A stretch of DNA of 64,000 nucleotides from Dipteris shenzhenensis (lineage: Eukaryota; Polypodiophyta; Polypodiopsida; Gleicheniales), in assembly GCA_047967505.1 (NCBI GenBank), contig CM106540.1; one strand, given 5' to 3'. The notes below the pieces were generated by a model that was not told the DNA's origin, made no database searches, and saw only the letters and a program-made list of their open reading frames with translations. The translations under genes and the position numbers were made by a program. Below, piece after piece: positions 46,353-57,898 of the stretch (position 1 is the first letter of the stretch; each line of letters starts with the position of its first letter).

Positions 46353-47670
46353 GACTAAAACTTAGTAAATACTGAAACAAATCTACGATTTGTTGACAGA
46401 CGTGGGACGTGCCACGAGAATCTGTGACACGATGCGATGGTGAGGAATCCATGGCTTGGCAATCTCTACATCCTGCTGGTCAATGGTGGCATGAGCAATC
46501 AAACGATTGCCCACTGGTTGGCTCTTCAAGAATTTAGGCATGTGTCATTAAGTCAGACTTGTAGTCCATCTTTTGTGTATATCCACCACTCGTGTATATC
46601 CACCACTCATGTGATGCGAGTGCTGGCTCAATATAGCCATCTGCCCAGTCTCGACCCCATCTATTTTGACCCGCCCTACGAGAGACTAGCAAGTGGTTTT
46701 GATTTCAATGGCCTTGATTCAATCTTCGTCGTTGGACAAGAGAGGACAAGAGACTAGCATGTGGAGAGCTAGCAGTCCGATTCGTTCAAGACATAGCAAG
46801 TAGTCGATTAGTTGGAGGATCTCTCTCATGCTATCCAAATTCCATTCTTCGACTTGCTGGTCGCTGGTGTTGTGTTGAGGTTGTTGCACATTTGTGCAGA
46901 GCTGTGTTGCTTGAACGTCTGGCCTCAAGTGATGAGTTGAGGCTGTTGGCACTGAGTCTGCATTAGGGATGGCGAACAACGCGATGATGGGTGAAAGGAG
47001 GAAGCAAAGGTGTCAGGGTCGGAGCTCTGATACCAATGTTGAGGTTGTTGCACATTTGTGCAGAGCTGCCTTACGGGCGTTGAAATTGGATCGTCCCTTT
47101 TGTCTTTTCGTTTGTGTTGCCTTAGGTTGGGTGGTTGCCCAAAAAATTAAAGGGTGGGTTTATTTAACCCTTGGGTATCTAGGGTAGACCTAAGGTTTGG
47201 GGCTGGGTTCTCCTTTTTAACCCCTCTAGGTACCCTTTTTATAAGTGCTTGGTGCCAAAAAGTGTGCCTATTCGAAGGGGTGTGACCCTTGGAATAGGTG
47301 CACCTTTTCATGAAGGGGTGTGTCCCTGTTTTTTAAAGGGGTGTCCCCACATGAATAGGTGTGTGCTTTTTTCCACGATGGGGTGTGTCCCTTGGGTGAG
47401 GAGTCAAAACTCTTCATCAAAAGGTGTGTCCGATGGTGGAAAAGGTGCGTCCCTTGGTTTTGGGACAGCCCAAGCACATGAAAAGACACGATTTTTGTCG
47501 TGTCCATTCACATCAACTCGTGATGTGTGGGAGATGGAGAGGCCATTGATGACTTTAGGTAGGGTTGGCGCTAAAAATTTTTACGCTCATTCTCTCCATC
47601 TCTTCCATGCACACTGTGCACGGATATCCTTCTAGCGGAAAGAGATGTATCAGATAGGCGCTAGAAGGTC
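46353..47670. repeat. Flank of the gypsy element, later duplicated; LTR-like stretch at 47,190-47,640
   Basis: 46,353-47,036 recurs at 48,165-48,850. It ends with the unit GTTGAGGTTGTTGCACATTT..GGAGCTCTGATACCA. The stretch 47,190-47,640 has GGGGTGTGACCCTTGG/GTGTGTCCC phrases like those inside the gypsy LTRs and is probably a diverged LTR of a related element. No gene. Confidence 0.6.
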
Positions 47671-48850
47671 GGGGGCATTTCCTACAAGCAGGAGCGAATT
47701 TTGCTCTGATACCACTGTAAGAAATCCTAGATTTACTATATTTAGAAATGTGCTAAGGAACAGAAAGGAGACTGAAATAGCAGAGAACAAGGAATAATTG
47801 TATTGCTTGAATGTCTGTAGGGTGTCTGTTGTGTGTCATCCATACAATTGGGCCTCTTATATAGAGAGTGAAGAGTCACACATGAAAAGGTGTGTACTCC
47901 AAAGTGTATGTGCATGAAGAGGTGTGTACCCCTTGTGAAGGGTGTGACCCTTGATGAGAGGGTACATTACAATAGGAATGTCTCTTCAATAGCATGTCTC
48001 TTGTGAAGGGTTGTGCCTCATAGGAAGTGTCCCGTCGAAAGGGCATAGGGTTGTGCCTCATAGGAAGTGTCCCGTCGAAAGGGCATACCCTTCCACAAGT
48101 GTCCATTCATCAAACCATCCATAAGTCTAGAAATAGAGAAAGGAATACGTCACAGATCGTGACAGACTAAAACTTAGTAAATACTTAAACAAATCTATGA
48201 TTTGTCGACAGACGTGGGACGTGCCACGAGAATCTGTGACACGATGCGATGGTGAGGAATCCATGGCGTGGCAATCTCTACATCCCGCTAGTCAATGGTG
48301 GCATGAGTAATCAAACGATTGCCCACTGGTTGGCTCTTCAAGCATTTAGGCATGTGCCATTAAGTCGGACTTGCAGTCCATCTTTTGTGTATATCCACCG
48401 CTCGTGTATATCCACCGCTCATGTGATGCGACTGCTAGCTCAATATAGCCATCTGCCCAGTCTCGACCTTGAATCAATCCATCTATTTTGACCCGCCCTA
48501 CGAGAGACTAGCAAGTGGTTTTGATTTCAATGGCCGTGATTCAATCTTCGTCGTTGGACGAGAGACTAGCATGTGGAGAGCTAGCAGTCCGATTCGTTCA
48601 AGACATAGCAAGTAGTCGATTAGTTGGAGGATCTCTCTCATGCTATCCAAATTCCATTCTTCGACTTGCTAGTCGCTGGTGTTGTGTTGAGGTTGTTGCA
48701 CATTTGTGCAGAGCTGTGTTGCTTGAACGTCTGGTCTCAAGTGATGAGTTTTGGCTGTTGGCTTTCAGTCTGCATTGGGGTTGGCGAACAACGCGATGAT
48801 GGGTGAAAGGAGGAAGCAAAGGTGTCAGGGTCGGAGCTCTGATACCAATG
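47671..48850. repeat. Segmental duplication containing a third LTR copy
   Basis: GGGGGCATTTCCTACAAGCA plus the primer site GCTCTGATACCA (47,703-47,714) lead into an LTR at 47,716-48,164. This is followed by GACTA and the same flank as at 46,353. Sharing both the target-site copy and some 600 bp of flank shows duplication of the end of the element with its neighbourhood, not a fresh insertion. Confidence 0.85.
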
Positions 48851-49012
48851 TTGAGGTTGTTGCACATTTGTGCAGAGCTGCGTTGCTTGAACGTCTAGTC
48901 TCAAGTGCTGAGTTAAGGTTGTTGGCACTGAGTCTACATTGGGGTTGGCGAACAATGGGCTAATGGGTGAAAGGAGGAAGCAAAGGTGTTAGGGTCGGAG
49001 CTCTGATACCAA
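48685..49012. repeat. About 165-bp units ending in a primer-binding-site motif
   Basis: Units starting GTTGAGGTTGTTGCACATTT and ending GGAGCTCTGATACCAAT lie at about 46,877-47,037, 48,685-48,850 and 48,851-49,012. The end is the complement of the initiator-tRNA-Met primer site, so the unit looks like a duplicated LTR-element leader on the minus strand. Confidence 0.75.
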
Positions 49013-49124
49013 TGTAGAAAAGGAGGCAAGGGCAGATTAGAGGAAGATGATAGAAGGGCAAAAGGCAGAGAGAGTGAGGGGGGAGAAGGAAGGAGAAGGG
49101 GTAGGAGAGAGAGGAAGACGTGGG

Positions 49125-49181
<57 letters not shown>

Positions 49182-49278
49182 GCTGCAAGTAGGAGAAAGG
49201 AGTGAGAGTAGACATGATTAGATGTCACATCAAAAGTGTATAATGAGTGGTGGATAGGGACTTGTATAGTCCTTCACA
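49013..49278 (-). repeat. Isolated LTR, with GA microsatellite
   Basis: Begins TGTAGAAAAGG directly after a primer-site complement (GCTCTGATACCA, 49,000-49,011) and ends CCTTCACA before TTTCCCACAAG, whose complement is purine-rich. It therefore has a 5'-LTR context on one side and a 3'-LTR-like purine tract on the other. (GA)n fills about 49,130-49,178. No partner LTR was found in the window. Confidence 0.55.
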
Positions 49279-50370
49279 TTTCCCACAAGTAGCCCTTTTT
49301 CCCCATTCATTACAATTTAGTACAATACTGAACGATGACTTGGAAACCCAATAATCCATTTAGCTTGGAACGATGACTTGGAAAAGTGGGATTTCAAGCC
49401 TAGATGAAGTGTAGTTTTAATTTTCATGGTTAGACCATCAATCTCAAACATTAATAAGCTTAAGTAGCATCCAAAGGCTGACAGGTTGCCAATTTGCTAG
49501 CTTAAGGGTTCGCATTGGCAGATAGAAACTGGTTATGGATAACGTGCTCAAAATGATCGCAAGTTCATACACCTTCGATTCTTTGAAACTTTGTTACCAC
49601 CCAAGGAAAGGCATTGTCTTTTAGCAATAAGGCAACCTGCGATGTCTTTTTATTGTCAAGAAGACGATTGTGTCAATGTGTAATTGCACTTTGGCAGGCC
49701 CCTAGTCAAGGATTTGCGGATTCGTCGGTTCTTCTGCCTGTTCCATAAGGTTTGTATTCGATCTTTACGTATGTGTACACGCCAGGTCTTGTCATCAACT
49801 GATGTCAGGGTGATGGAGAGGTCACTATGGTTCATCACTGAAATTCAATTAATCCATCTCTCCATCTCTTCCATCCATGGTCTCCGTCACGGCCTTCAAG
49901 TGCATCTTCTTACTTTGTTTGTGGCAGCTAGGCAGTTATTGTCATACAGAGATCTGAGGAAAGGAAGAGATATCGATGGCATGCCAATACATAAACTGAG
50001 GAGCAAATTGAATATCTATTCCATGTCAAAGCCTCTCTTATATAGAGGATGCAGAATGACAAGTGTCCTCACCAATAGATGTAAGGATGAAGAGTTGTGT
50101 ACCCTTTTTTGAAGGATGTGAAAGGTAAGCCTATATTGAAAAGTCTGCCTCTCTAAGAACAAATCTGTCTTTCATGGGGCTGCGTTTCTTTTGAAGGTCA
50201 TACCAACTAATAGTGCCGTGTTGAAAGGACACACCCTTTCACAAGTGTCCATCCATAGGGTGTAGGAAAGGATTAAGGAAAAAACACGCCACAAACTGGT
50301 CTCCTCCAGCCAACTGCTCAGCCTTTGCAAACATGGCAACATATCCTATTACTGAGAATGGGATGTGACT
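49279..50370. other. No intact gene; diverged gypsy-type LTR at about 49,960-50,300
   Basis: The stretch GCCTCTCTTATATAGAGGATG..GAAGAGTTGTGTACCC..AAAGGACACACCCTTTCACA..GTGTCCATCCATAG follows the order of the 42,939 LTR family with considerable divergence. The rest shows nothing recognisable. Confidence 0.5.
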
Positions 50371-52911
50371 CTAGGAGATAAACTCATGTACCCTATTATT
50401 CACATCAATGCAACTGCTAACTGGCATTTTCTTCACACCAGTATCAATCATTGCCTTACCGACCTGCACTACATCATCCGATCCATTTTCCTTAGCATGG
50501 ATGTTTGCTAGTAAAACATAAGGTGAAGAGTTCCTGGGATCTATCACAGAAACAAAATTTGCAGCACGGGCAGCCCGATTGGCATCATTGTGAATTCTGC
50601 ACGATGAAAGCAAGCTCAACCATGCTGAAGGGGCATGTTCAAATGGCATACTGAGGCTCAGTTCCTCTGCCTCTTCCAATAGTCCTTTCCGACCAAGAAG
50701 GTCAATCATGCACACATAATGCTCCACAGAGGGGGTTATGCCATGATCTCTATTCATAGAGGCAAAGTATCGCTTCCCATCAGCAACCAGACCTGTATGA
50801 CTGCAAGCAGTGAGAATGCCAATAAAGGTGACCTTGTCTGGTTCGAAGCCTTCGGCCTGCATTTGAACAGACAGATGCAGGGCCTCCTTGCCATGCCCAT
50901 TCTGGGCACACACAGTGATAATGGCATTCCAGGAGACTACATCCCGCTGTGGCATCCCTCCAAAAGCTGCCTTCGCATCATCTAGGCTCCCACACTTGCC
51001 ATACATATTGATGAGGGCATTCCCTACAACAACATCCAACTCCCATCCGCTGTCAACAACACTACCATGGATCGCTCGACCCTCTTCTAGGGCGGCCACA
51101 TTGGCACACGCATCCACAACACTAGTGAGGGTGATCTTGTCTGGCTCAAAGCATCTAGCCTGCATGTGACGAAACAATCGTAGGGCCTCCTTGCCATGAG
51201 AATTCTGGGCACATGCAGCGATCATCACATTCCAAGAGACCAGATCCCGCTGCGGCATCTCTGCAAATACTTCTCTTGCATCATCTAGGCTCCCACATTT
51301 GCCATACATATTGACAAGGGCATTCCCCACAACAATATCTGACTCCCATTTGTTGCCAGCAGCAGTAGCATGGATTACTCGACCCTCTTCTAGGGCTGAC
51401 GGTGAACCCTCATTCAGGGCTGCCACACTGGCATATGCATCGATAATGCTGATGAAGGTGACCATATCTGGCTCAAAGCCTTCCACCTGCATTTGATTAA
51501 ACATTTGCAGGGAGTCTTTGGCATGCCCATTCTGCGCACAAGCAGCAATCATGGCATTCCAGGAGACCACATCCCATCGTGATATCTCTGCAAACACTGC
51601 CCTAGCATCGTCTAGGCTTCTACACTTGCCATACATATTGACTAGGGCTGTCCCCATAACAATATCTGAGTCCCATCCATTGCCAGAAACAGCAGCATGG
51701 ATCACTCTACCTTCTTCTAGGGCTGCCACACTTGCACATGCATCCACAATGCAGATGAAGGTGACCTTGTTTGGCTCGAAACCTTCGTCCTGCATCTGAC
51801 CAAATTGCTGGAGTGCATCCATGCCATGCCCATTCTGTGCACACGCAGCGATCATAGCGCTCCAGGAGATCACATTCAACTCTGGGATCTCTCCAAACAC
51901 AGCCCTCGCATCATCTAGGCTTCCACATTTGCCATACTTATGGACAAAGGCTGTGCCCAAAGTGATGTCTGACTCCCATGCATTGCCAGCAACGGTAGCA
52001 TGGATGACCCTAAGGACTACCAGACAGTCACAAGCTTCCACAACGCAAATGAAGGTGATCTTGTTTGGCTCAAAGCCTTCAACCTGCATTTGACCAAACA
52101 GCTGCAGGGCGTCCTTGCCATGCCCATTCTGGGCAAATGCAGCGATCATAGCATTCCAGGAGACCACGTCTCGCTGTGGCATCTCTGCAAATAACGCCCT
52201 TGCATCATCCAGGCTCCCGTTCTGGGCAGATGCTGCGATCATCATATTCCAAGAGTACAAATCCCGATATAATATTTTATCAAAAACAGCACGTGCATTC
52301 TCCAGGCTCCCACACTTGCTGTACATTTGGATCAGAAGGTTGCTCAAAAACCTGTTGCCAACATACCCGCGGGTGTTCATGTGTTGGTGTACACGCTTGC
52401 CCTGAGACAGGGCCTTGGCACCAGTGCAACGCCTCAAAAGCCAGGCATAGGTAGCACGATCTGTCTCTGGCCCCAGCCGACCTAGGATCTCTTCATTCAA
52501 GCTTCCAGGTATAGTGTCTTGATTTCTTTGATGGCATCCATCTACCATATGTGTGCGATACGCCTTGCTGATTCCTTGCTGGCTTACAACCTCTTCAGCG
52601 ATCGACCCACTCTCTCGTAGCGTGGTGGCAATCCAGCTAGAAAAGGGGAAGGGCAGCCAACCTGGAACCTTGTGGTTGTGCCTTCCAAAATCCATTTTCG
52701 CATACTTACCCCGAGGGTTGGGTCTATCCGAGACATTTAAGCTCGTCGTCCTGCAACCTACCACTCCGTGTGCTTGCCTTCTCCTTAAGGATAGAGGCTC
52801 AATGGCAAAATGAGACATGCCAGATGCCGATGGTGAAACAGAAGAAAAACAGAGTAATAGAGCCATATGTTGGGACGGATAGAAAAGCCAAGACGCAGAG
52901 CCTGACTGCAC
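50371..52911 (-). CDS. PLS-class pentatricopeptide repeat protein with E-type C terminus
   Basis: A single uninterrupted 846-codon frame, ATG at 52,909-52,911, no introns, as usual for this family. About 170 residues of low-similarity N terminus precede the repeats; the first 60, rich in Ser, Leu, Ala and Arg and poor in acids, could be an organelle-targeting peptide. PPR motifs follow from about residue 190 in P-L-S order, with the hallmark phrases KCGSLDDARAVF, DVVSWNAMIAA.AQNGHGK, and VTFICIVDACASVAALEEGR repeated. One short internal insertion (NEGSPSALEEGR) looks like a repeat-scale slippage. The end has the E-type region (HYVCMIDLLGRKG..APSAWLSLLSSCRIH..SSPYVLLANIHA) and stops at SSCIDVNNRVHEFIS, so the E+ and DYW deaminase parts are absent. 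PLS-E proteins usually act in mitochondrial or plastid RNA editing. The specific target is unknown. Downstream ATGs are possible alternative starts. Confidence 0.93.
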   Translation of the reverse strand: MQSGSASWLFYPSQHMALLLCFSSVSPSASGMSHFAIEPLSLRRRQAHGVVGCRTTSLNVSDRPNPRGKYAKMDFGRHNHKVPGWLPFPFSSWIATTLRESGSIAEEVVSQQGISKAYRTHMVDGCHQRNQDTIPGSLNEEILGRLGPETDRATYAWLLRRCTGAKALSQGKRVHQHMNTRGYVGNRFLSNLLIQMYSKCGSLENARAVFDKILYRDLYSWNMMIAASAQNGSLDDARALFAEMPQRDVVSWNAMIAAFAQNGHGKDALQLFGQMQVEGFEPNKITFICVVEACDCLVVLRVIHATVAGNAWESDITLGTAFVHKYGKCGSLDDARAVFGEIPELNVISWSAMIAACAQNGHGMDALQQFGQMQDEGFEPNKVTFICIVDACASVAALEEGRVIHAAVSGNGWDSDIVMGTALVNMYGKCRSLDDARAVFAEISRWDVVSWNAMIAACAQNGHAKDSLQMFNQMQVEGFEPDMVTFISIIDAYASVAALNEGSPSALEEGRVIHATAAGNKWESDIVVGNALVNMYGKCGSLDDAREVFAEMPQRDLVSWNVMIAACAQNSHGKEALRLFRHMQARCFEPDKITLTSVVDACANVAALEEGRAIHGSVVDSGWELDVVVGNALINMYGKCGSLDDAKAAFGGMPQRDVVSWNAIITVCAQNGHGKEALHLSVQMQAEGFEPDKVTFIGILTACSHTGLVADGKRYFASMNRDHGITPSVEHYVCMIDLLGRKGLLEEAEELSLSMPFEHAPSAWLSLLSSCRIHNDANRAARAANFVSVIDPRNSSPYVLLANIHAKENGSDDVVQVGKAMIDTGVKKMPVSSCIDVNNRVHEFIS

Positions 52912-53687
52912 ATTCTACAGGGCTGAAACTATTCGGATATGGGAGAGACCCAAGACAAAGTGATGGGTGGACACACTGAGATGCTCAGCAAAGAAGCAGA
53001 CAGGACGGAAAAAGAAACTAACAGAAGGCCTTACCTAAGCAAATAGAATGAAGAATGGCCTTGTCTCTGTGGTGAGGTCCCTATTTGCTGGATGGGTATG
53101 TCACGCACACCCATTTCCACCAATCCTTCTTGAATGGGTATGTCCCTGCCAATCCTTCTTGGACTCTTTTGGTGCGTCCCTGCCAATCCTTCTTGGACTC
53201 TTTTGGTGCTTTCACGACTACTTGAACTTCGCTAACTGCCAGCAATCGAACTTATACATGGGTTGCCTTCCTCCAAAGGAGCCTCGGACTTTACACATAC
53301 TATGACCTGAGTGGTTATTTCTCCCTAAAGAATCAGTGCTTCTGTCCGAGATTTTAGCAGAAAGGAGCCTCGAACTTTGCACATATGTCCTCAATGGTCC
53401 TCAAGGAACTGCCCACAGAATGCCAACCCTCCTTGCACTATGTTTACATTTGGCTGAAGTGCATCTCTGCTGCCCAATATGACCGACTTATGAGTTGGTT
53501 CGATCTCCATCTTGGGACTAGGGTAGCTATTGGCCTGCCCCTGGGGTAGCCTTAGCAATGATGCAATTTGGGCAAAGCAAAAATTAGGCATTTTTAGAAT
53601 TTTTGGAAGTGCATTTTTTCTATTGGACAATATGTTGATATGTGGCTTCTCTTCTTCATTGGACTTGAATGCATACTTTAAAGTGGT

Positions 53688-53739
<52 letters not shown>

Positions 53740-54269
53740 CATCTACACTTCCTACCTATTAATTAAAAAATCTACACGTGCCTCCTGCTCCACTTTTGCA
53801 ATTAACCTATTGCTTACACTTTAATTGACCTCCTAATCATTCTAATCGACCTCCTACCTCCCGATCGCGATTTCCTCTTCTATTGTCTCTCTCTCTCTTC
53901 CCCTCCACTCAATTACTCTCTCTTTCCCTCCACTCAGTCCTCGTTGAAGGACAAATTGATGTAATAGGGTGCACCAAGGGGTACAAGGGGTGTATGTAGG
54001 TGTGCCTGATTAGGTGTGACTGATGATGTGTCAGTCAGTAGGTGTGATTGAGTAAATATAGGAATGTGGTGTGATTGAGAGATTCTAGGAGACATTGGTG
54101 GTCTTCTCGATTGAGATGATTGTGGATCTAGATTCCACCTACTCATGGGCAAATGCCTATATGTACTCCATTCTATGAATAAATCAGTTGTTGCCATTGC
54201 CTTCATACTTGTGCCTCTTGTTAGTTGGTCAAATGATAGACCACAACTACTGAGTAATCTTTGATGGAG
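52912..54269. repeat. Intergenic; small direct repeat and CT microsatellite
   Basis: CCAATCCTTCTTGGACTCTT is repeated between about 53,150 and 53,210 (shorter start at 53,123). (CT)n lies at 53,690-53,735, with further CTCTCT at 53,886-53,930. No gene seen. Confidence 0.7.
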
Positions 54270-54274
54270 ATGAA

Positions 54275-57148
54275 TGCACTATCAAAGACAAAACTAGAGG
54301 ATATCAACTAGTAGGAAAAGACGTCAAATAAGGATATTTAGAATGCTAGTTTCAATACTAGATTTGCATGCCATGTCAGCTCAACCGCAACAGATGCAAC
54401 TTTCCACAAAATGGCACAAGAGATATGGACATGTCAATTTCAAAAGCTTGATAGAGCTAAGAAATAAGAATATGGCAATTGGAATTACAAAGCCTCAATT
54501 TCTTAGAAAAGTTTGTTAAGCATGCTACTTCGGTAAACAAAAGCAAACTAACTTTGGTAGAAGCACCTCTCAATGAGCACAAGGTATTCTTGATTTGATT
54601 CATACATATGTATGGGATTATGCCCAGACCCACAGCATCAATGGTTTACTTTACTACTTGACCTTCATCGATGACTATAGCAGATATTGTTGGGTCTACA
54701 TTCTGAAAGAGAAATCTGAAGTCTTTTCCAAATTTCAAGAATTCAAATCCATGGTAGAAAACCAAATAGGCAAAACGATCAAAGTCATGAGATTAGATAG
54801 AGGAGGTGAATACATGTCTTCAGCATTCATGAACTTTTGCAAAAGTCACGGCATTTGAAGACAATTCACTTGTGCAAATACTCCTCAGCAGAATGCAAGA
54901 GCTAAAAGGAAGAATGGTACTTTAGCAGACATTGCTAGAGCAATGCTCAATGAGAAGCATCTTCCAAATCAATATTGGGCAGAAGCAATAGCCACTACAA
55001 ACTACTTGCTTAATCGGCTTCCAATCGAACCGATTCACGGTATGACACCTTATGAAGCATTCACTAGACACAAGCCACGCATTGGGCATCTCTGCACATT
55101 TGGTTTCATAGCATATGCCCACATACATGATGATCATCGTATGAAATTGAATGCAATGTCATGTAAATGCATCATGGTTGGCTACAACCAAGAGAGCAAA
55201 GCATACAAGTTGTATGATCCCATCAACCAAAAAGTCATTATCTCCACCAGAGATGTAATTTTTATGAGGAATCAGAATGGAAAACATCAAACACAAAGGA
55301 GATAGACACACCAATAACCCAGTCATCTACAAGAAAGGTTGATGAGGAAGAGTAAGAATTGCCAGAAGCACCTCGAGAAGAGCCACAGCAACTCAAACGA
55401 TCTACTAAGGAAAGGGGACCTCTAGCCAAAATGACATATGCTCAGAAAGGCAAAGCCATTCAGGTTGAAACCACCAACTCTGCTCTTATGACCACCATCA
55501 TGGCTATAGAAGAGCTAATGTACTTTGAAGATGCAGTTGACAAGCTAAAATGGCAAAGTGCTATGAATAAAGAAATGGAAGCTTTGTACAAAAACACTAG
55601 GGAATTATGCGACCTTCCACCAGGAAAGAAGGCCATAGCAAACAAATGGGTATACAAAGTGACGTACAATCCAGATGGAAATATTGAAAGATACAAAGCT
55701 AGACGAGTTGCAAAAGGATTTGCACAGCAATTATGATGCTCCAGTAGCAAAGATGGATTCCATACGGTTCTCCACGGCTTAAATCAAGCACTCAAAAGTT
55801 GATATAGTAGAATCAAGAAGTATTTTGCTAATCTGGGATACATGAAATCCAATGCTAATCATACTCTCTACTGCAAAGTTCAGCGGGAAGACATTACTAT
55901 TGCACTTTTCTACGTAGATGATCTAATTGTGTGACCAGAAGCAATGATAGCTTCATCAAAAGGTTGAAACAAGACTTATCTACTGCTGCTGTAGAGTTTG
56001 ACATGAAAGATCTTGGACTTATGCACTATTGTCTTGGAGTTGGTTTCAGGAGAGATTCAAACAACACCTTCATGAGTCAGCTGAAATATGTTGACAACCT
56101 CCTAAAGAAGTTTTATATGACAGATTGCAAGATTGTAGTCACTCCCATGGAACAGAGTTTCAAACTTACTAAAGATTCCAAAAAGCCTACAATCAATGAC
56201 AGGTACTATCGGCAACTCGTAAGATCTCTTATATATGTAACTATCACACGGCCAAATATCTATTATGCAGTAAGTTCACTTACACAATTTATGTCAAATC
56301 CAAAACAGTCTCACTGGAATGTAGCCAAAAGAGTCTTGAGATACATCAGAGGTACAAGATAGTTTGAAATAGAATACATAGAAAGTCATCCAAGGTTGTA
56401 TGGATACTGTGACAGTGGCTATGTTGAAGATCATGAGACCAAGAGATCCACACAGGGATATGTATTTTTCCTTGGTCAAGGTGTTATATCATGGTTATCT
56501 AATAAATAGCCACCTGTTTCTTTGTCTTTGACTGTTCAAAGTAGAATCTAGGGCTCTAACTACATGTGCATGTGAGGCTATATGGCTTAGAAGATTATTG
56601 TCAGAAACAGATCACTTTGATGAATCAAAGCCAACAACAATATACTATGATAATCAATCAGCTCAATCATTGGCCTCGGGGGGGTCACTATGTATAAACC
56701 CTCTATATCACGTGCGTTCAAGGCCTATATTTAAAGTCCCTTATCTGTAAAAAATTTCATTAATAAAATGTATCCCTTTTCTATACAAATCTGTAAATTT
56801 TTTCCAAAACTATTTTAAATAGTCCCTTATGTATATTTATTTCTGTAAATTTTAGAAATAAAAAAAATCCTTTTGTTGAACTCACGTGATAGGGTTACAT
56901 ATGATGAGTGACCCCCCCGAGTCATTGGCCAAGAATCTAGTATATCACTCCAGGACAAAGCACATTGATGTAAGAGAGCACTTCATCAGAGAAAGAGTAT
57001 TACTTGGTGACATCACACTGTAGCATTGCGATAGCAAAGAGAATGTTGCAGACATCTTTACCAAACCACTCGATAAAGAGCTTTTCGAGAAGCACTGGCA
57101 AGATCTTGGCTTGACGCAAAGGAAGGACATTCCCATTAAAGGGGTGTG
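54275..57148 (+). pseudogene. Ty1/copia pol (integrase, RT with internal deletion, RNase H)
   Basis: Pre-integrase: KWHKRYGHVNFKSLIELRNK, with a zinc-type histidine. Integrase: YYLTFIDDYSRYCWVYILKE, RLDRGGEYMSSAFMNFCKSH, then after a stop TPQQNARAKRKNGTLADIAR and LLNRLPIEPIHGMTPYEAF. RT: NKWVYKVTYNPDGNIERYKA up to a stop at 55,734. A deletion removes roughly 80 residues between KMDSIR and GLNQALK. Then LFYVDDLIV (catalytic YVDD) is followed by a stop. RNase H: AVSSLTQFMSNPKQSHWNVA and, after the MITE, HIDVREHFIRERV and ADIFTKPLDKELF. At least six stops plus the RT deletion make it inactive. Confidence 0.85.
56675..56921. mobile_element. 247-bp MITE inserted in the copia RNase H region
   Basis: Ends CTCGGGGGGGTCACT and its inverted copy AGTGACCCCCCCGAG. 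The inverted similarity continues inward (TAAACCCTCTATATCACGTG..GTTCAA against TTGAAC..CACGTGATAGGGTTACA). TCATTGGC flanks both sides (56,667-56,674 and 56,922-56,929). Removing the insert and one flank restores the expected SLAKN codons. The 8-bp duplication suggests the hAT superfamily; a 9-10-bp reading with shorter termini would suggest Mutator. The AT-rich core has no coding capacity. Confidence 0.88.
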
Positions 57149-57237
57149 ATGGAATGTAATGCTCATTCCTTCTTCGATTCCTCAGAGTTATCATCTTGAG
57201 GGAGGGCCTACTTCATGATGTTGATCTTGAGGAAAGG

Positions 57238-57494
57238 TGTTGAGAAACCATGCTCAACATCACGTGATCATATGTGCATAGCACTAACACATAGAGAGTG
57301 CTATAAAGGAAAGGGTTAGATGCCCTAACCCTAACCCTAAAAGGGTTTGTATATATTCTACATTTTCAACTAAATCTAGTGTACAGTTAGTCATTTATGG
57401 AGTGCTCTCTAGCTGTGCCCTCTCTCCTCAGCTTCACTCTTCTCCTCTCCCCTTTTCATATTTTGTTGCCCCATATTGTACATCATACATAACA
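57238..57494 (+). repeat. Probable 3' LTR of the copia element
   Basis: TGTTGAGAAACC..TACATAACA after a purine tract. Contains CCCTAACCCTAACCCTAAAA at about 57,322, a telobox-like motif found in some plant promoters, and TATATATTC at about 57,350. The end is inferred from the TGTT..AACA symmetry only. Confidence 0.5.
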
Positions 57495-57898
57495 AAAATG
57501 AATAACACACCAACACAAAAAATGCAAGAAACAATGAGAGCATGCATGCATGAAAAACTCTGCACAAGAAAGGGTGCACAAAATGGATAAGGCATTCTTG
57601 CATGCCCAACAAATGAGGACACAACTTGCATCCTTTATCACACTATCATTGCCCTTGCATAAATCAACATGAGAATACCAATTCATCAACACAAATGAAA
57701 AGAAAAGAAGAGAATCCATTTTAAAGTGCAAAGACAATTTACTTGCACTGGAGAACAACTCAATAATAATTTCATGTGACACAATGGTTGACAAATACAT
57801 CAAAAGATAAAACATGCAAAACATTTGTATCACCACATTTGCATCTCAAAATACAACTAGACTAGCAATACTTCCAAAAAAGAAAAAAAACAAAGATT

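Larger units (their letters stand above)
54270..57494 (+). mobile_element. Decayed Ty1/copia element, 5' part missing
   Basis: Plus-strand remnants appear in copia order: pre-integrase (54,395-54,540), integrase (54,590-55,260), reverse transcriptase (55,530-56,000), RNase H (56,330-57,120). PPT-like GAGGAAAGG precedes a TGTTGAGAAACC..CATAACA 3' LTR, proposed at 57,238-57,494. No 5' LTR, gag or protease was found. A 247-bp MITE interrupts RNase H. Confidence 0.85.

Noticed and set aside
57322-57345. CCCTAACCC repeats as an interstitial telomere
   Set aside because: Only three units, inside a copia LTR near a TATA-like element; better explained as a telobox-type promoter motif.
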